Assembly (NCBI GenBank): GCA_024275615.1
Contig: JAJRYU010000197.1
Span: forward strand, 1-26,723
DNA from: Planctomycetota bacterium
GTDB taxonomy: Bacteria > Planctomycetota > GCA-002687715 > DRQF01
Reading direction: 5' to 3'
DNA: 26,723 nucleotides
A model generated the notes under the pieces. The model saw only the letters and a list, made by a program, of their open reading frames with translations. It was not told the origin of the DNA and made no database searches. A program made the position numbers and the translations under genes. Below are positions 24,703 to 26,723 of this stretch, piece by piece (the stretch's first letter is position 1; every line of letters starts with the position of its first letter).

Positions 24703-24734
24703 AGGCCCGGCCCTACCAATGGCCGGGCCTTTTT
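24703..24734 (+). terminator. Intrinsic terminator after fliA
   Basis: Perfect 10-bp GC-rich stem AGGCCCGGCC / GGCCGGGCCT with an 8-nt loop (CTACCAAT), followed directly by a T run (24730-24734). This is a textbook Rho-independent terminator closing the flagellar transcription unit. Confidence 0.92.
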
Positions 24735-24766
24735 CTGCGCCCACTTCCAACCCATACACTTGACCG

Positions 24767-25240
24767 ATGACCACCGCTCCCGCATTCATCGGCCTCGGCT
24801 CAAACATCGAACCGAGACAGACCCATCTCGACAAGGCTCGCGAGGCGCTTGAATCCGCACCGGGCGTTGAGGTCGTGGCGATGTCGAGCATCCGTGAGAC
24901 CGCTCCGGTCGGCCCCGTCACTGACCAACCCGCCTTTCTCAATGCTGCGATCGAGTTGCGCACGACCCTTTCGCCGCGGGTTTTGCTGGAGTTGTTACTC
25001 GACATCGAACGCAGTTTGGGGCGTGACCGAAACAGTGAGCAGCGGTGGGGGCCTCGGACGCTGGATTTGGATCTGCTGATGTATGCCGACCATTTCATGG
25101 ACGAGCCCGGGCTCATCGTGCCTCATCCGAGGCTGATCGAACGGCGATTTGTCCTTGAGCCGTTGGCCGAACTGGTGCCGGACCGGATCGTGCCGGGCAC
25201 AGCGGCGACCGTGGCGGAACATCTGGGGAAACTGACATGA
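24767..25240 (+). CDS. folK: 2-amino-4-hydroxy-6-hydroxymethyldihydropteridine pyrophosphokinase (HPPK)
   Basis: Folate biosynthesis enzyme of 157 residues that transfers pyrophosphate from ATP to hydroxymethyl-dihydropterin. It begins AFIGLGSNIEPRQTHLDKA, the usual HPPK start. It contains the PROSITE-type signature RWGPRTLDLDLLMY (metal- and ATP-binding Asp residues), preceded by LDIERSLGRDR, and IVPHPRLIERRFVLEPLAEL near the end. All expected motifs are present, so it should be active. Unrelated to flagella; it lies past the terminator. Its stop overlaps the next gene's start. Base composition shifts from C-rich to G-rich codons partway through. Confidence 0.94.
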   Translation: MTTAPAFIGLGSNIEPRQTHLDKAREALESAPGVEVVAMSSIRETAPVGPVTDQPAFLNAAIELRTTLSPRVLLELLLDIERSLGRDRNSEQRWGPRTLDLDLLMYADHFMDEPGLIVPHPRLIERRFVLEPLAELVPDRIVPGTAATVAEHLGKLT

Positions 25241-26496
25241 TGGCGGTGCGAACTCTCGGGTTGCTGGTGGTGCTTTGTGCGGCTGCTTGGGGTCGGGCGG
25301 GGGTGGGTGAACCCGGTTTGGCTGCAGCGTGGGAGGTCAGGGTTCGACTTGAGATCGTGCAAGATGGAGTCGAGCGGGTTCGTGAGAGCCGGTATGCACT
25401 TCGGATCGGGGAGGATCAGTTTCGGCTGGACCTGGGTACGGTGCGGGTTCTGGGGCGACGCGGGGTCGATGGGGCGGTGCTTGAGGCCTGGCATACGCAT
25501 GATCCGACGACGATTTTCGAGGTTCGCGGCGAGGACCTCGGGCTTCTGCTGCGGACGCATCTGCCGGCGATTTGGTCGGGGGTTATGGCGCGTTGGATCG
25601 AGGGTGATACGGAGGCGTATGCGTTGGTGGGGCATGATTGGCCGACGGAGCCGAGCAAGCAGGTGGACCCGGAGATGGACGGGATGGTGTTTTTTGAAGC
25701 CGATTCGATCAGCGTACACACGGTTTCGCAAGTTCGTCCGGGGGAGCCGTTTTCGGAGATGGTTGTGATACGACGGGCGGACAGGGTGACGCGGCTGGAG
25801 TTGACCTACCTGCCGATCGAGGCTGGGGACCCCGTATCTTGGGGGGTGGATCAGGGGGGGCGTGGGGGGCGTGGGGGGCGTGGGGGGCGTGGGCGGGTGT
25901 CGTCGATTCGTGCGCTCAAGGCGAAACCTGCAGCGATCAAGACCGGAGAAATGGTCGGGGGGCTTGGGGTCTTTGACAGTGCGAGCAGACGCGTTGATCT
26001 TCGCGGTGTGTTCGATGGCGAGCGGATGCCTCGCGGGCAGAGGCGGGCGGATGGGCTGCTGTTGATATTCGAGCGTCTTGATGGATCGGTTGGTGAGGTT
26101 CCTGATTTGCCGGGGGCGATTGCGCGTGCGCGAACGCTGATGGCGGTGGATGCTGCGGCGATGGGGGTTCGGCGGCCGAGGGTCGTTGTTCGTCCGGTTG
26201 CGGTCTTCGATGTGCCGGAGTTTTCGCGGGAAGTGCTTGGGGCGTTTGCCGGCAAGTGGAGCGAACTTGAAGGGGATGCGCTTTTGTCGGGTGTTGAGGC
26301 GGCGCTCGCCAAGGTGTTGTGGACGCATCCGCCTCGGGATTCGATTGATTTGTTTGCTCCTGGGGCGCGTACCGCCGGCGTGTTGATTGGTCCTGATGGG
26401 CGGTTGATGGATGTGGTTCGGCTGGATGAGGGGGATGTGGATATCGGGGTATGGTTGAGCGGGATACTGGGTTTGAAGATGATGGATGGGCCTTGA
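25237..26496 (+). CDS. Hypothetical secreted protein, possibly LolA-like N-terminal region
   Basis: I cannot assign a family with confidence. It has 419 residues, with a signal peptide (MAVRTLGLLVVLCAAAWGRA) indicating export. The N-terminal half (about 30-190) looks beta-rich (WEVRVRLEIVQDG, YALRIGEDQFRLDLG, HTHDPTTIFEVRGEDLG), reminiscent of LolA/DUF2092-type periplasmic proteins. A glycine/arginine repeat (GGR four times, 207-218) links to a C-terminal part ending VLIGPDGRLMDVVRLDEGDV. No cysteine pair of a redox enzyme is seen. The ATG overlaps the folK stop, so it is likely cotranscribed with folK. Codons are strongly G-ending, unlike the flagellar genes. Long minus-strand frames over it appear to be shadows. 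Confidence 0.7.
   Translation: MMAVRTLGLLVVLCAAAWGRAGVGEPGLAAAWEVRVRLEIVQDGVERVRESRYALRIGEDQFRLDLGTVRVLGRRGVDGAVLEAWHTHDPTTIFEVRGEDLGLLLRTHLPAIWSGVMARWIEGDTEAYALVGHDWPTEPSKQVDPEMDGMVFFEADSISVHTVSQVRPGEPFSEMVVIRRADRVTRLELTYLPIEAGDPVSWGVDQGGRGGRGGRGGRGRVSSIRALKAKPAAIKTGEMVGGLGVFDSASRRVDLRGVFDGERMPRGQRRADGLLLIFERLDGSVGEVPDLPGAIARARTLMAVDAAAMGVRRPRVVVRPVAVFDVPEFSREVLGAFAGKWSELEGDALLSGVEAALAKVLWTHPPRDSIDLFAPGARTAGVLIGPDGRLMDVVRLDEGDVDIGVWLSGILGLKMMDGP
25854..25890 (+). repeat. 9-bp tandem repeat (GGGGGGCGT) with G-quadruplex pattern
   Basis: Four copies of a 9-bp unit within the preceding CDS, encoding GGR repeats. Runs of six or seven G separated by CGT form an almost ideal G-quadruplex motif on the coding strand. 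The unit length is a multiple of three, so copy-number changes would keep the frame. Confidence 0.9.
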
Positions 26497-26723
26497 GTGG
26501 GGCAGGGGGGGTTCGAAGAAGGCACCGAAATTGAAGTTGCCTTGGTGGCACAGGTTGGAGTGGCTTTGTCGTGGTTGCTCAGGGCAGCAACCACGGCACC
26601 CGGCGCTTCGGGCTCGTTTGGAGGGGGAGCACTGACCAGAGGACTGGTCAGTGGCACTTGGGAGTTGGGACCACCTCCGTCCTTCGAAGGCACGGGCACC
26701 TGGTCCGCTGGGCGCGGGGGAGG
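26497..26723. other. Unassigned 3' end of the window with two perfect hairpins
   Basis: No gene can be supported in this 227-bp tail. Perfect inverted repeats lie at 26570-26595 (10-bp stem CGTGGTTGCT / AGCAACCACG, 6-nt loop) and 26631-26652 (9-bp stem ACTGACCAG / CTGGTCAGT, 4-nt loop). Neither is followed by a T-run. Both a plus frame and a minus frame are open across it, which in GC-rich DNA is not evidence of coding. It may be the edge of a convergent gene whose body lies beyond the window. Confidence 0.4.

Noticed and set aside
25123..26699. Long minus-strand open frames (401, 282 and 204 codons) opposite the secreted-protein gene
   Set aside because: They are Pro/Arg/Ser-rich low-complexity translations with no family pattern, explained by strong G-richness of the plus strand. 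The plus frame has a signal peptide and protein-like composition and is coupled to folK.
1..26723. CRISPR arrays, tRNA or rRNA genes, insertion sequences, transposases
   Set aside because: No regularly spaced repeats apart from the fliN and 9-bp coding repeats, no transposase-like protein and no recognisable structural RNA were seen on either strand.

Overview
This window is a nearly complete flagellar biosynthesis locus. Twenty-seven consecutive plus-strand genes (about 33 to 24669) are followed by folK and an uncharacterised secreted protein. No species-specific marker is present. The moderate GC content, the combination of an FlrB/FlrC-type sigma-54 regulatory pair with a Bacillus/spirochete-like gene order, and the style of the proteins suggest a free-living Gram-negative bacterium, tentatively Planctomycetota (Phycisphaerae-like). 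That taxonomic guess is inference only.

Layout. (1) 33-2485: a soluble sensor kinase (FlrB-like) and an NtrC-family sigma-54 activator (FlrC-like). (2) 2551-2566: an excellent -24/-12 (sigma-54) promoter, followed by flgB, flgC, fliE, fliF, fliG, fliH, fliI, fliJ, a MotE/YlxF-like gene, fliK and flgD, which encode rod, MS ring, switch, export ATPase complex, hook-length ruler and hook cap. (3) A 450-bp gene-free stretch (11553-12002), then flgE (hook), flbD, motA, motB, fliL, fliN, fliO, fliP, fliQ, fliR, flhB and flhA (stator, C-ring and export gate). (4) A small unknown membrane protein, then fliA (sigma-28), closed by a strong intrinsic terminator at 24703-24734. (5) folK and a G-rich gene for a secreted protein carrying a 9-bp repeat, then a 227-bp unassigned tail with two perfect hairpins.

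How the genes work together. FlrB/FlrC plus sigma-54 probably switch on the structural operon from the promoter in front of flgB. FliF/FliG/FliN and FlhA/FlhB/FliO/FliP/FliQ/FliR build the rotor and export gate. FliH/FliI/FliJ energise export, FliK/FlbD/FlgD/FlgE build the hook, MotA/MotB/FliL form the stator, and FliA would drive late genes. A sigma-28-like site lies before motA and a weaker one before flgE.

Most notable points. fliM is missing from its usual place between fliL and fliN, where there is instead a hairpin-bearing 246-bp gap. The fliN beside that gap encodes an unusual N-terminal extension with three 26-residue tandem repeats of a conserved helix-like motif. The flgB sigma-54 promoter overlaps the ribosome binding site, so its transcript would be almost leaderless. 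flhF, flhG and all chemotaxis genes are absent from between flhA and fliA, where a small two-helix membrane protein sits instead.
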